64,000 nt of DNA from Rheum nobile (taxonomy: Eukaryota > Streptophyta > Magnoliopsida > Caryophyllales > Polygonaceae), in assembly GCA_027886185.1 (NCBI GenBank), contig WOAB01000728.1:2914001-2978000 (forward strand), given 5' to 3'. Position 1 is the stretch's first letter; each line of letters begins with the position of its first letter. Position numbers and translations under genes: made by a program. Below, piece after piece: positions 1 to 9,070 of this stretch. A model generated the notes under the pieces. That model worked only from the letters and a program-made list of their open reading frames with translations. It did not search any database and was not told the origin of the DNA.

Positions 1-1250
1 CGATTACGAGAATAGGGATAAGGACGCCTGTCTCGACGGTTGTCGGAGGGATTTTTTCGATTGGATGGATCGGATCCGCGTGAGGATTTACACGACTCAC
101 GGTCCTCTTCCAATCTTACCTCGGCCATGGTCTTGGCCTGGACGTCTTCGAAGCTTTTGCATGGGTACTTGGTAATCTCGTCGTAAAGGTTGCTGTCTTT
201 GATCAGTCCTTGTCTGAAGGCTTCGATGGAGGTTGTGACGTCGCAGTGGGGGATCGCCACTTTCTCCTTATTGTACCTATTGAGATAATTCCTGAGGGGT
301 TTGTTATACCTTTGTGTGACTCGGTAGAGGTCACTCGACTGCTTTTCAAGCCTCCGACTACTGGCGAATTGACTTTTGAAGGAGTTGACCAGATCCGCAA
401 ACGATGCAATCGTTCCCTGAGGCAAACGCATAAACCAATTTAGTGCGGAACCTGCGAGGGTCGTGCCAAAGCTTTTGCACATGACGGCCTCGCGGTTCTC
501 CCTTGAAACAGATGCAGCCATTAATTTTTGTTTATATATAGAAATATGGTCATCTGGGTCGCTGGTGCCGTCGAATGTCGCCATGCTGGGAAGATGAAAC
601 TTCTTGGGGATCTCGACCCTGGCGATTTCTTCAATGAACGGGGATTCTTCGAATCCGTCAGTCGCTTCCCTTTCGATCGATTGTGGGACTTCTGGGAGCC
701 TGTTGAAGCGATCGTCGATCGTCTTCATGTGTCGGTCGAGCATCTGCTGGAAAAGGGCTAGAACATTTGGCGGATTGATAACCTGCGGTTTGTCGATTCG
801 GGCCCCTGTCGACCCGATCGGTGTGGAAAAGGTGACATTGTTAGTCGAAAACGGATTAGAAAAATGAGTTCGAGATGTACCCTCTGTGTGTCCGGGACGT
901 CGTATACTCGGAGGTGTCGGATCGACGTTGTCCATGTCGAGGCGTGTTCGAACGCTGCCATGGATTGGCATGTTCCTGGACCCTAAGGCCATCGATTGTA
1001 CCTGCGACTTAAGAGACTCATTTTCACGGGTTAGTTGTGCGATCTCGGCCTCGGATTGGGTCGACAGGGCGGCTAAGGTTTTAGTCTTTTGGCGTTGCTG
1101 GGCTAGTTCCTCTTGAAGGGTGGCCATTTTCTGGGAAAGTTCTTGGAACTGGGTCGGAGTAGGATTTTCAGTAGGGGTCATGTTTCCTTGAACTTGGGTG
1201 TTGTCTCCGAGGCTTGGCTCTTCGGTGTTGGTAGGTGGGTCGATAGTCAT
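1..1250 (-). CDS. Ty3/Gypsy gag protein, 5' part, runs off the window edge
   Basis: Read on the minus strand from the ATG at 1248-1250, the frame stays open to the window edge, about 416 codons. The N-terminal third is rich in Gln and Glu and looks coiled-coil forming (about residues 35-90). The gag core follows: FDGTSDPDDH near residue 225, NWFMRLPQGTI near 270 and FKSQFASSRR near 290. This pattern is typical of the Retrotrans_gag domain of Tat/Athila-type Gypsy elements. Gag packages the element RNA into virus-like particles. The start is supported by a primer-binding site and LTR directly upstream (1285-1302, 1306 onward). There is no internal stop, so this is the youngest-looking coding frame in the first 10 kb. 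The end of gag and any pol lie outside the window. Confidence 0.88.
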   Translation of the reverse strand, partial: MTIDPPTNTEEPSLGDNTQVQGNMTPTENPTPTQFQELSQKMATLQEELAQQRQKTKTLAALSTQSEAEIAQLTRENESLKSQVQSMALGSRNMPIHGSVRTRLDMDNVDPTPPSIRRPGHTEGTSRTHFSNPFSTNNVTFSTPIGSTGARIDKPQVINPPNVLALFQQMLDRHMKTIDDRFNRLPEVPQSIEREATDGFEESPFIEEIARVEIPKKFHLPSMATFDGTSDPDDHISIYKQKLMAASVSRENREAVMCKSFGTTLAGSALNWFMRLPQGTIASFADLVNSFKSQFASSRRLEKQSSDLYRVTQRYNKPLRNYLNRYNKEKVAIPHCDVTTSIEAFRQGLIKDSNLYDEITKYPCKSFEDVQAKTMAEVRLEEDRESCKSSRGSDPSNRKNPSDNRRDRRPYPYSRN

Positions 1251-1284
1251 GGTTGGAAAGTTTCAGAAGGGTGATCGGCAAGTT

Positions 1285-1302
1285 GCCCCACGGTGGGCGC
1301 CA
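1285..1302 (-). other. Primer-binding site of the first Gypsy element
   Basis: On the minus strand the sequence starts TGGCGCC three bases after the LTR end. These seven bases equal the start of the tRNA-Asp-type primer-binding sites known in Athila/Tat elements; the rest (CACCGTGGGGC) diverges, so the priming tRNA is uncertain. Confidence 0.6.
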
Positions 1303-1305
1303 AAT

Positions 1306-1949
1306 TGTTTTGGGGCGAAAAGATCGGACGACCTAAATCGCCTTAGACGGGGTAACTAGTCGATCGGGTGATAGAAAACAATCCAGACCAAATAAATAAT
1401 AGACAAACAAAGAATAAATGTAGAATAGCGAGATGATTTTATTAGATGTCGTGTTAATCGGATCGAATCGAGATACAACTTATCGTAGAAAGACAAGAGA
1501 TCGGGTAGGACTCGACCGTTGGCTTTCAGGTTGCGACCGGTGATGAATCAGCGTGGATGACTCTCAGAGAGCTAAGCTTGGAGCATATATGTTGTTCTGA
1601 TGTATTTCTGAGCGAGAATGCTTGTGTGTGGCGTAATTTGTGTTTTTTACCCTTCTTATCTTCCTCTTTGTCCAAATATGGTAAGTCTTTTTACTCTTCT
1701 TACCGTTTTGTCTTGATCGTATATTTTATCTTCAATGCTGAGAGTAATGGCGGGGATTATGCCATTAAATCATTGTAATTACGGTGGCTTGAATGTTGTG
1801 GCCGTTGCGTGATCTGGGCATTTAATGTATGGAGAGATTCTTGCGATCCTGTCGGAGGGCATTCGACCAGAGAAGTCTCGACGCCTCCTCTGGGATTTTC
1901 CCTTGTTCTTCCGATCTATCGTGGGCTTGGGCTTGATTTACTCGACCCA
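1306..1949 (-). mobile_element. 5' LTR of the first Gypsy element (outer end approximate)
   Basis: The inner end is clear: on the plus strand it begins TGTTTTGGGG three bases from the primer-binding site, giving the canonical ...CA end on the minus strand. No coding sequence is seen. The outer end is inferred near 1949 (...CGACCCA on plus) because a different gag frame starts just beyond it. The partner LTR is outside the window, so the boundary and target duplication cannot be checked. Confidence 0.55.
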
Positions 1950-2212
1950 TTCTCCCAGGGGAAGCCAAGCTCAACATTACCCTTTGCCTTTTCCAGGGCT
2001 AGGGCGCTCAACTCCTCTGCCTGTAATTGACCCTGATCAGAAGTGATTGTAGCGATTGACGACGGTTGCTGTCGAGATAAGAGCTCGACATTCTGACGCA
2101 GGAGCTCGGCTATCTGTGCATCTCTGACTTTGTTGGTAGCAAGCATATCTCGTAGCATCTTCTGTTCAGCAGTCTCTGAGCCTGTATCGCGGGTTGTATC
2201 ACCTTCTGACAT
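1950..2212 (-). pseudogene. N-terminal gag fragment of a second Gypsy element, cut by the first
   Basis: The minus strand starts at MSEGDTTRDTG (ATG near 2210-2212) and runs about 88 codons through a charged, Gln/Leu-rich stretch (AEQKMLRDML, AELLRQNVELL) typical of plant Gypsy gag N-termini. It then runs into the LTR of the first element. An in-frame ATG further upstream (2242) is possible. The low-complexity N-terminus makes the family call tentative; the LTR and primer-binding site at 3358-3955, in the same orientation, support it. Confidence 0.5.
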
Positions 2213-3357
2213 GATATCTGACAGCAAGAAATAGCAAACCACGAGAACAAAGCAAACAACAACAGCAAAAGAGAAATAACGAACAGGTAAGCAGAACCGA
2301 ACTCAACAAGCAATTACTCGGGAAACTAATCTGGCTGGCCCTGTGGACGGTTATGAGCTGGCTAAAGCAAGTCACACAACAATCAACAAAATCAAAGCAA
2401 TGCTCAACAAATAAAATGTCAAAAGTAGATATGCAAGGATATAAGCACAGAAGGAAGCACAACACAACCAACCAAGATATGCAGCCCAGACAGTGAAAGA
2501 GATAGAAGACGGTAAATGAATCACTTGCGAAGAGACGGTAAATGAAGGTGCCGGATTCAAGACCGGGATCTCCCTTCTTGCACTGCAAAGAAACGCACTT
2601 GCTCTATTTTGGCTTGTTTGGTTCCAATTTTTATTTAAATCTGCGAATAACTACTGTATTTGCTGTTAATTTTTTTTTGTAGCTAGGGTTCTTGCGTTTT
2701 GTTTATTGTAACAACAAACAACAACACAACAACGCAACAAAAGTTTAGCAAATGGACGAACAACTGTAAAAGTTCAGTAGAAACAGTTCAGAAAAAAAAA
2801 ACATTCAGTAGTGCAGTGATTCAAGTTTGAAGAGAAAGAGATTGAGATGATGCAGATTTTTGGCACAAACAAGGCAAACAAAGTCGCAAGCAACTATCTA
2901 AGCCTATATGCAAGCGGATCTACAATAAACACAATCAACAACTAAGCAAAAACACACGAATTTGCTGAAAATCTGTGTGAAGTGGTTCAGTTTTGCAAGG
3001 AAGGCAGACGCTAGGGTTTCGGATAAGAAAAAGCGATTTGGAAACGGCAGTGTAGAAAACCGCGGTCGCGGTTTTTGAACCGTGGTCGCGGAGGCTAGGG
3101 TTTCGACGGCAGACAGTTCTTATTTTGGCCTTTTGAGGGGTCAAACGATGTCCATTTTGGGAGAATTTTATATGACCGGACTCGTTTCGAGAAGCTATAC
3201 AAGGTTATGAAAGAAAATTGCAGAAAGGAAAAAAAAATTTGGACGAAAATCTGGGGTCCTAGGCAGTTCATAGCTAGTTTTTTTTTGATGCAGGAATTGA
3301 TTTACGGAAGCGAAGGAGTGATTGAAAGAAGAGTTGGAACGACTTACGCGATTCGTA
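2213..3357 (-). other. 5' untranslated leader of the second Gypsy element
   Basis: No convincing coding frame lies between the gag start and the primer-binding site. The stretch is A- and CAA-rich and holds two CpG-rich near-palindromes, CCGCGGTCGCGG at 3060-3071 and CCGTGGTCGCGG at 3080-3091, of the kind that recurs near 24.3, 30.5, 32.7 and 34.7 kb. Confidence 0.45.
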
Positions 3358-3370
3358 GGCTCTGATTCCA
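3358..3370 (-). other. Primer-binding site, initiator tRNA-Met type
   Basis: The minus strand reads TGGAATCAGAGCC, one mismatch from the TGGTATCAGAGCC used by initiator-tRNA-Met-primed plant elements. It lies two bases from the LTR end at 3373. Confidence 0.7.
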
Positions 3371-3372
3371 GT

Positions 3373-3955
3373 TGATGTAACCTTGCCCGACGAAAAGACT
3401 ACAAATCGTTGTCAAGGATCCGATGAACGCATAGTAGGGCGAAGCAACTCTTCGTAAAGGACGGAGGTGGTGCTCGGCGGGTTGTAGAGGTTCGGAAATC
3501 CCCTGGGAGATATGCGGCCTGGAGGAGGCGCGGCGACGATGGTGGTCTTGTGGTGGTTGATGACCGGCGGCTGCACTAGGGTGGAGATGGTGGGGGCAGC
3601 TGTGATGTGTAGGGAGATTAGGGTTATGTTTTGTGTTTGTTTGCGGATAGTATGGGTAACCAATATAACGCGCCATGATAGTTCGACTAGAAACGCGTTA
3701 ATTGTTGACGTCGGGGCCCGGGTTTCAGGAGATTAGTCGACTGTAAACAAAAGTTTGACGTAAACTAAAATGGAATACAAGAGTTCCTATTTATACTAGA
3801 GAGTTGACCTAATGGGCTAGACTCTCTAGTTACTAAATCTGGCGGCCCATTTAACATAAATGGAAACCACCCAGAACTAGCAGTTACTAAAAATAGGAAT
3901 ACTGTTCATAGAAAGTACTAAACAAGTAATGTCTAGAAATAGTAAGCCTCCTACA
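3373..3955 (-). mobile_element. LTR of the second Gypsy element, minus orientation
   Basis: In element orientation it starts TGTAGGAGGC at 3955 and ends ...TTACATCA at 3373, next to a tRNA-Met-type primer-binding site. It is 583 bp long and contains a TATA box. Unusually, the sequence upstream of it (3951-4181) reads as the 3' end of a Gypsy pol, so internal sequence flanks this LTR on both sides. I see no clear polypurine tract before its start, which weakens the exact boundary. Confidence 0.62.
3787..3795 (-). promoter_or_regulatory. TATA box in the LTR
   Basis: TATAAATAG on the minus strand, about 160 bp inside the LTR, is in the right place and orientation to drive the element's transcript. 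Confidence 0.55.
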
Positions 3956-4181
3956 TCGAGCTCAGACTGGATGTAGCTGTAGAGGAGTCATTCACGGCTA
4001 AGCTGACGAGACATAGAAGCTCGGACGATATAGTGATCTGGTCGTGGATGGCTACAAGTCTGGTCACCAAGGATTGTGTCGCTGCTTGGACACTCTTCGC
4101 TCTGATGCGGGTGATAGGACCTGTAGGCGGAAGTCGCATGGCATCTTCCTCCTCTGTAGCTGACATGGAGGGCTGGGTCAC
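3951..4181 (-). pseudogene. C-terminal end of a Gypsy pol polyprotein
   Basis: The minus-strand frame of about 76 codons contains TGPITRIRAK followed by a helical Ala/Gln/Leu stretch. GPITR(x)RA is the usual tail of plant Gypsy polyproteins after integrase; the plus-strand element at 22.1-22.7 kb has GPITRERARA in the same place. Its stop codon overlaps the first bases of the LTR at 3955. Upstream of about 4195 similarity ends where the Ulp1-like remnant begins, so the fragment is truncated. Confidence 0.55.
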
Positions 4182-4216
4182 ATCACCTTGGCAACAATTT
4201 ATGAAGATAGGGGGAA

Positions 4217-4499
4217 AAATCCCCTAAATGTGACTCGTGTTCCTACATTGGAGAGAAACAAGAGAGGGTAAGTTATTTACATCAATTGTTCATTTTTTGA
4301 TATAAAATTGGTTATAATATCAGGAAATCAACCACATTTTTTACTTGTGTGCAGGGGCGATTGTGGCGTTTTCACGATCAAGTACATAGAAATGCTAAGT
4401 TCCGGACGTCAAAACATCGTGAACGTGGGTGACAAATTTGTGGATCACTATAGAAAAAGGATAGCTGTTAGTATTTTCGATATGAAGTGGTTTGACTAG
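4217..4499 (+). pseudogene. C-terminal Ulp1-type cysteine protease fragment of a transposon gene
   Basis: The last exon reads GDCGVFTIKYIEML ... YRKRIAVSIFDMKWF and ends at a stop at 4497-4499. GDCG holds the catalytic Cys of C48 (Ulp1-like) peptidases, and the C-terminal pattern matches the protease ORFs carried by Mutator-like elements with DUF1985. A short upstream exon (to about 4267) ends in a GGTAAG-type donor, and the acceptor is TTGTGTGCAG near 4354. The catalytic His and Asp exons are missing, so this is a 3' remnant. A DUF1985 gene lies 2.3 kb downstream in the same orientation but out of the usual order, so the two are not simply one gene. Confidence 0.65.
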
Positions 4500-4876
4500 T
4501 GAAGGATATCTTATTCACTTTCATGTAAGCTTCACTGTAGTTGGGATAGTGTGGTATGATTCCTTCTTGGGTGGTTTTTGCTAGAATTGACTTGTCTTAT
4601 TGACAATAACTTGTGTTGAAATTATTTTGGAAATCTAGCAAAATTGGTTGGTGCATTTCTTCTTTGCTACTTCATTGTAGATGCATACTTCCTGTCAGTG
4701 TTGTTCATAATTCATGTCAGTGAAATTTCTTTATATTTTGCATACATATGTTTTTTGTCACATTGTATAATCCTATTGTCGGAATTATCCTTTTGTTTTC
4801 CTTTTGTTTTTGTTGTTTTGGGGTAAAAAAGATTTTTTTTAATATTATTTGTTTGTGTTTACCATTCTATTGACCT
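4500..4876. other. AT-rich spacer, nothing recognised
   Basis: T-rich sequence between the Ulp1 remnant and the Pack-MULE target duplication. It may be the 3' UTR or trailing part of the Ulp1-bearing transposon. No frame or repeat is convincing. Confidence 0.4.
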
Positions 4877-4885
4877 TTTTAATAA

Positions 4886-5016
4886 GGGGTTTTTGCAGCA
4901 AACCACCCGTTATATGTCACTATTTGCACGAAACCACTCGTTATATCGATATTTATTTTAAACCACCCAATTATCTATCTCCGTTAACGCAAAAACCACC
5001 CAGAGCCATCTGCCGT
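4886..5016 (+). repeat. Left terminal inverted repeat of the Pack-MULE
   Basis: 131 bp matching the reverse complement of 5801-5930 with few differences. It contains repeated short boxes AAACCACCCGTTATA and AAACCACTCGTTATA, which may be transposase-binding sites. Confidence 0.93.
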
Positions 5017-5212
5017 CCACTTTGCCGTTAAATGTATAAAATGTCCCTTTTGCCCTCATTTTTTTTAAATTACAAAACTACCCTCATCCCCTACCTCCGG
5101 CCATCGACGGCGAACGGTGGCAGAAGGTGGTGGTCGGATTTGTCGATTTTCAGAGGGAAAGGTTTGAGCGAGACCGAGAGAGTTTTTTGGCGAAATTGGG
5201 TATCTTAGGGTT

Positions 5213-5571
5213 TTGAAGCCCGGGGCGTTGTACGTCTCGTACGAGTGGGTGACGACGGACAAGTACAAGGGGGAGGACGCCGAGCACGTTGAGGTGATTC
5301 AGGGGATCGAGAGGGGCGACGCGCTTCCAGGGCTCATGAGCTACTTTGACATCGTGGAGACGACGAGGAAGGTGGGGTTCAAGGTGGTCCAGGAGAGGGA
5401 TCTGGCGGTGCCGCCTTCGCAGCCGTGGTGGACGAGGCTCAAGATGGGGAGGATCGCCTACTGGCGCAACCACGTCGTGGTGGTGGTGCTGTCGGCGCTG
5501 GGACTCGCGCCCAATGGGACGGTGGACATTCACGAGATGCTGTTCAAGACCGCCGATTACCTCACACGAGA
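5213..5571 (+). pseudogene. SMT2: Captured fragment of sterol C24-methyltransferase 2
   Basis: About 119 codons are open and match the C-terminal part of plant SMT2, which methylates 24-methylene lophenol in phytosterol synthesis. Recognisable runs are LKPGALYVSYEWVTT, EHVEVIQGIERGDALPGL, PWWTRLKMGRIAYWRNH and GTVDIHEMLFKTADYLTR. From memory of the family, this covers the last third of a roughly 360-residue protein (SterolMT_C region). The N-terminal SAM-binding domain is absent, so it cannot be a working enzyme. Similarity stops after YLTR, where a short near-repeat of the HEMLF coding sequence leads to a new stop at 5606-5608. Conserved residues and GC-rich codon use suggest recent capture. 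The parent gene must lie elsewhere. Confidence 0.88.
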
Positions 5572-5800
5572 TGTTGTTCATGAGATGCTCTTCGTGTTCT
5601 TGGCCTGAACATGATTTAGATCTCTTTTGGTCCTAATTACAAAAACATCATTGTTTTTCCAAAAGTGTAAAATTTGCCCCTAAAATCTAAAAAAAAATTA
5701 TTTAAAATTAATATCTAAAATTCCCATTAGTTTATATAAATAAAATTTAAGTTATTTACATAGCTTAGCCAAATTTTGGATGTAAGGAATAAAATATTTA

Positions 5801-5930
5801 ACGGCAGATGGCTCTGGGTGGTTTTGCGTTAACGGAGATAGATAATTGGGTTGTTTAAAATAAATATCGATATAACGGGTGATTTCGTGCAAATAGTGAC
5901 ATATAACGGGTGGTTTCCTGCAAAAAACCC
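5801..5930 (-). repeat. Right terminal inverted repeat of the Pack-MULE
   Basis: 130 bp, inverted relative to 4886-5016, followed directly by the second copy of the 9-bp target duplication TTTTAATAA. Confidence 0.93.
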
Positions 5931-5939
5931 TTTTAATAA

Positions 5940-6469
5940 TATTTAATTTGGAATAAAAAGGGTAAGACTAAACCCTGTTTACCTTTCTTCAAATGCTTGC
6001 AAAATGCCCTCCCTGTTTACCTTCCAAAAGAAGATATTCCCGAAGCTTCATCCCCATTCACGCGACTCTGCAACATCCATCATTGTTATCAGACATTTTC
6101 TTCTTCCTCAGAAGGAGACTCTTCAACTCCTCCATCTTTCCCTATTAACACTAGACTCGATTTTTGCTTACTCTTGAAGTCTATTTTTTCTTACCAAGTC
6201 AAGCTCCACATTTTCTTACTTACTCCCTCCATCTTTCTCCATTAACGCGACTCTACAATTCCATTTTTACTTACTCGCCCCTCCCCGAACTTTTCCTTAA
6301 CCTCTGAACCGCGTTATAAAAAAACCCTAGAAAATGACAATGCTTAGAGACGGTAAATAATCGAGCCCAAAGAAGAGTGGAGAGAAAAGGAAGAGAAAAG
6401 AAGACGATAGGCAAGTTCGAAAGAAGAAGAAGCAAAGAGGCGAAGTGCAGGTGAAAAGGGGAAAAAACT
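5940..6469. other. Spacer before the DUF1985 gene, no gene recognised
   Basis: C/T-rich sequence with short repeated phrases such as CCCTGTTTACCTT, then purine-rich AAGAAGAAG sequence. It could be promoter and 5' leader of the following transposon gene. Confidence 0.35.
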
Positions 6470-7503
6470 TGTGACAGTACCATAGCAAAAAAATCCGGGA
6501 AGGGTAGGTCGAGGCCAAAAGCGAAAACAGTAAAGGCGAAAAAACCCGTAATCTTTAAAGGGGATGTAAGTTGTTTATATTTTCTGTTTAGGGCTTAGGG
6601 TATTTTTCAATTGTCCTATCAGCCTTCTGAAATAGTTCAATTTATTTAGGGTATTTTTTCAATTGTCCTGTCACCCGTCTGAAATGGTTTAATTTGTATC
6701 GGGAGTGTTTGTTTAGGGTTTGTTGTTTCATCTGTCATCTGAGGCTTCTCAAATGGTTCGATTTTGTTTATTTATGGTTTTTTTCATTTGGTTTGCAGAT
6801 TAGGTACAATTATTTCAGAGATGAACCTTTCTACGAAAGAATTAACATCAACTGTAGGGTGCACTTTGTTCGTGAGATTGAAAACAAGTTGACACATGCG
6901 GATTGGCAACGTGTTTTGGATGACCCGTTTGGAAAAGTTTTGAAAATGTTGCAGCGGGTATCATTTTCTTCACAGACATTGCATGTAGTTCTATTTAAGC
7001 AACTTGAAACAAAAAAGAAGTGGGAGTCTTGGTATGAGGTGACAGGGAAAGAGTTGAGGTTTTCGATCAAGGAGTTCTCTCTCATAACTGGACTGAATTG
7101 TGGTGAACTTCTATTTGTGGATACTAAAGCAAACAGGCTAGTAATGGAGCGATTTTTTGGTAGTCCTGGTGGTCCTAAGACGACAGTACATTATGTTTAC
7201 AACAGATTCAAAGAACATCGTGAGTTGGACAACTACAAACGGAAGTTAGCACTATTGTTGATAGTTGAGGGTCTGTTGTTGGGAGGGGATAAGAAGAGGC
7301 TAGTGAAGCCGCTGCATGTTAGGCTGTTGGAGAATATGGATAACTTTTGAGATTATCCATGGGGAAGGGTTGCTTATGAAGAGCTTCACAAGTCATTGAC
7401 CACAGCATTGGCCAAAAGGATGCAAACAGTAGAGAAGGCAAAGCTACTCTCCAACGCACCAAGAATTCCATATTCCATTCAAGGCATGCCAGTTGTATTT
7501 CAG
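6470..7503 (+). pseudogene. DUF1985-domain transposon gene, broken by a stop
   Basis: A Lys/Arg-rich first exon (ending KAKKPVIFKGD near 6565) has a GTAAGT donor; exon 2 starts after TTTGCAG at 6799 and ends at 7503 before GTAGTT. Exon 2 carries the DUF1985 pattern: LHVVLFKQLETKKKWESWYEV, then FSIKEFSLITGLNCG. This domain is typical of the N-terminal half of Ulp1-protease proteins carried by Mutator-like elements. A TGA at 7348-7350 sits between ENMDNF and DYPWGRVAYEELHKSL, where Trp would fit, so a TGG-to-TGA change best explains it; the frame is otherwise readable to LLSNAPRIPYSIQGMPVVFQ. The protease half does not follow. The function of DUF1985 is not established. Confidence 0.72.
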
Positions 7504-7767
7504 GTAGTTATATTATAAATTTTTAATGGTTCAAATATGAATTACTGAGTGTGTTTTATTTGCAGCATAGTAGTATACTTTATGCTATACTATGACCGAA
7601 TGTTTGAATACAGGGTGATAGGATCATGGTGAATATGCATGATGATATTTGTTGTTTGATTGACACAACATACTAGTTTTCCAACATAGTTTTATTTGCA
7701 TTCCAGATAGTTTTATGGTGACCTGATTTAAATTATAGGGTGACAGGATATAATGATTTAATGTATC
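7504..7767 (+). other. AT-rich sequence, probably intron or remnant of the DUF1985 gene
   Basis: Follows the 7503 splice donor; contains the repeated phrase AGGGTGATAGGAT/AGGGTGACAGGAT. The LTR at 7768 cuts it off. Confidence 0.35.
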
Positions 7768-8637
7768 TGTTGGATCGTTAGAGTTACGTCTGAGGGAACA
7801 AATGCTTTATTCCCACAGAAGGCACAGCGGAATAATATAGCAAGAAAGATAAAGAACGAACTCACGATGTATAGTGGAAACCCTAATTAGCAACTAGCTA
7901 ATTAAAGAAAAACCAATACCTTCAAGCTTCTCATTTGAGAGGATTTTGAAGCGTCTACTTGTCCTATTGATTTCTTGTTCGATTACACTTGTAGCATGGA
8001 CTCCAAACCCTAGACTTCCCACCTAGATTTGAAACTCTCTTCTACAACGGTGAATACGAACTCAACCCTCAAAGACTCACAAACAACTTCACTCTCTTTT
8101 TCTTCTCAAATGCTCTCAGTTCGTCGTCGTCGATTGGTACATACAAATGAATCCACACTCCTATAAATACAACACGACTAAAACCTAATCGTAACAAGAT
8201 ACAATCTTTCTAAACTTGGTAACAAGAAGATCTAAAAATAGTTGGATGAATAATATCCGAACCGTCTATATTATCTATGGAAGGGATTCCTTAAAATAAT
8301 ATACTCGGTAAAAGATATAATTATTCTCTCTCCAAATATCTTATCTTAGGAAATATTTCCTAAGATAAAACATTCGGATTTCTCTCTCCACATCTTCTCT
8401 TCGGCGAGATCCTTCCAGCCAAAATCTCTTATCCTTGACCGCGTGATCTTCCATGATTGTTTCCATAATCTTCACGCTGGATATCTTCCTTCCATACTCA
8501 GCTTGATTGGTGTCCGTCTTTGATGATCCTTGAGAGGTAACAAATCATGTGGAGATCGCTTTGTTCCCTCTGAAATCCTTCGCTGCAATGGTTCCCTGTG
8601 ACAACTGTCTTGTTCCTGAAACCTAAGGAATTCAACA
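7768..8637 (-). mobile_element. LTR (870 bp), minus orientation, Copia/Sirevirus-like element 3' end
   Basis: The ends are TGTTGGATCG at 7768 and ...TTCAACA at 8637, giving TGTTG...CAACA termini. A polypurine tract borders the inner end on the minus strand (AAAAAGGGGGAA, 8638-8650). Further in, another AAAAGGGGGAAAA stretch near 8808-8822 follows GATGATGCC, a phrase common at the pol end of plant Copia elements. The outer flank is GTATC (7763-7767). I found no second LTR in the window, so the element is truncated, or this is the 3' end of one whose 5' end was lost. Confidence 0.65.
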
Positions 8638-9070
8638 AATTCCCCCTTTTTGATGGTGACAAACACCCTTGACAATAAAACATGCACATATGAGATAAAG
8701 ACAGTTGTAAAGAGAAAGTTCTCCATACTAGGGCATAATAGTTTCTCCTCAGTTCAACAACATATGAAACCATGTTAGTTCCCCCTCAACTAAGGCTACC
8801 TGTCATTTTCCCCCTTTTGGCATCATCAAAAACATAAGTAAAGAGCGCGAGAAAATGAGCACAGCAAGATAAGCAAAACACCCTTAGTTCATTAAATAAA
8901 ACAGACCAACTTAAACATAGTGCCAACACAAACAATCAAATATGCAAAACATCCAAACATGATCAACATGCCCCTCAGGGCAAACACAAGAGTGAGAAAC
9001 AAAGAAATTCAAGCTAAGAGGGAAAGATGTGTAAGGGAACAAGAGAGGGGTAGGAAGGCGGGAAAGCAAT

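Larger units (their letters stand above)
4886..5930 (+). mobile_element. Pack-MULE: 1,045-bp Mutator-like element carrying a host gene fragment
   Basis: Near-identical 130-bp terminal inverted repeats (4886-5016 and 5801-5930) enclose a GC-richer centre. The 9-bp sequence TTTTAATAA lies directly outside both ends (4877-4885 and 5931-5939), a perfect target-site duplication of the length Mutator-like elements make. The ends start GGGGTTTTTGC and GGGTTTTTTGC. No transposase is present. The centre (5213-5571) is a fragment of sterol C24-methyltransferase 2. Inverted repeats, 9-bp duplication and a host gene fragment together define a Pack-MULE. Confidence 0.93.

Noticed and set aside
3344..3676. 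110-codon minus-strand frame inside the second Gypsy LTR
   Set aside because: His/Pro-rich low-complexity reading that runs across the LTR end and primer-binding site; no family resemblance.
5150..5581. 143-codon minus-strand frame over the SMT2 fragment
   Set aside because: Antisense shadow with His/Arg/Pro bias; the plus strand carries the recognisable protein.
7768..8637. Complete Copia element with a second LTR near 11.3-11.7 kb
   Set aside because: Only short GAGGGAACA phrases are shared there; no LTR-length match could be followed.
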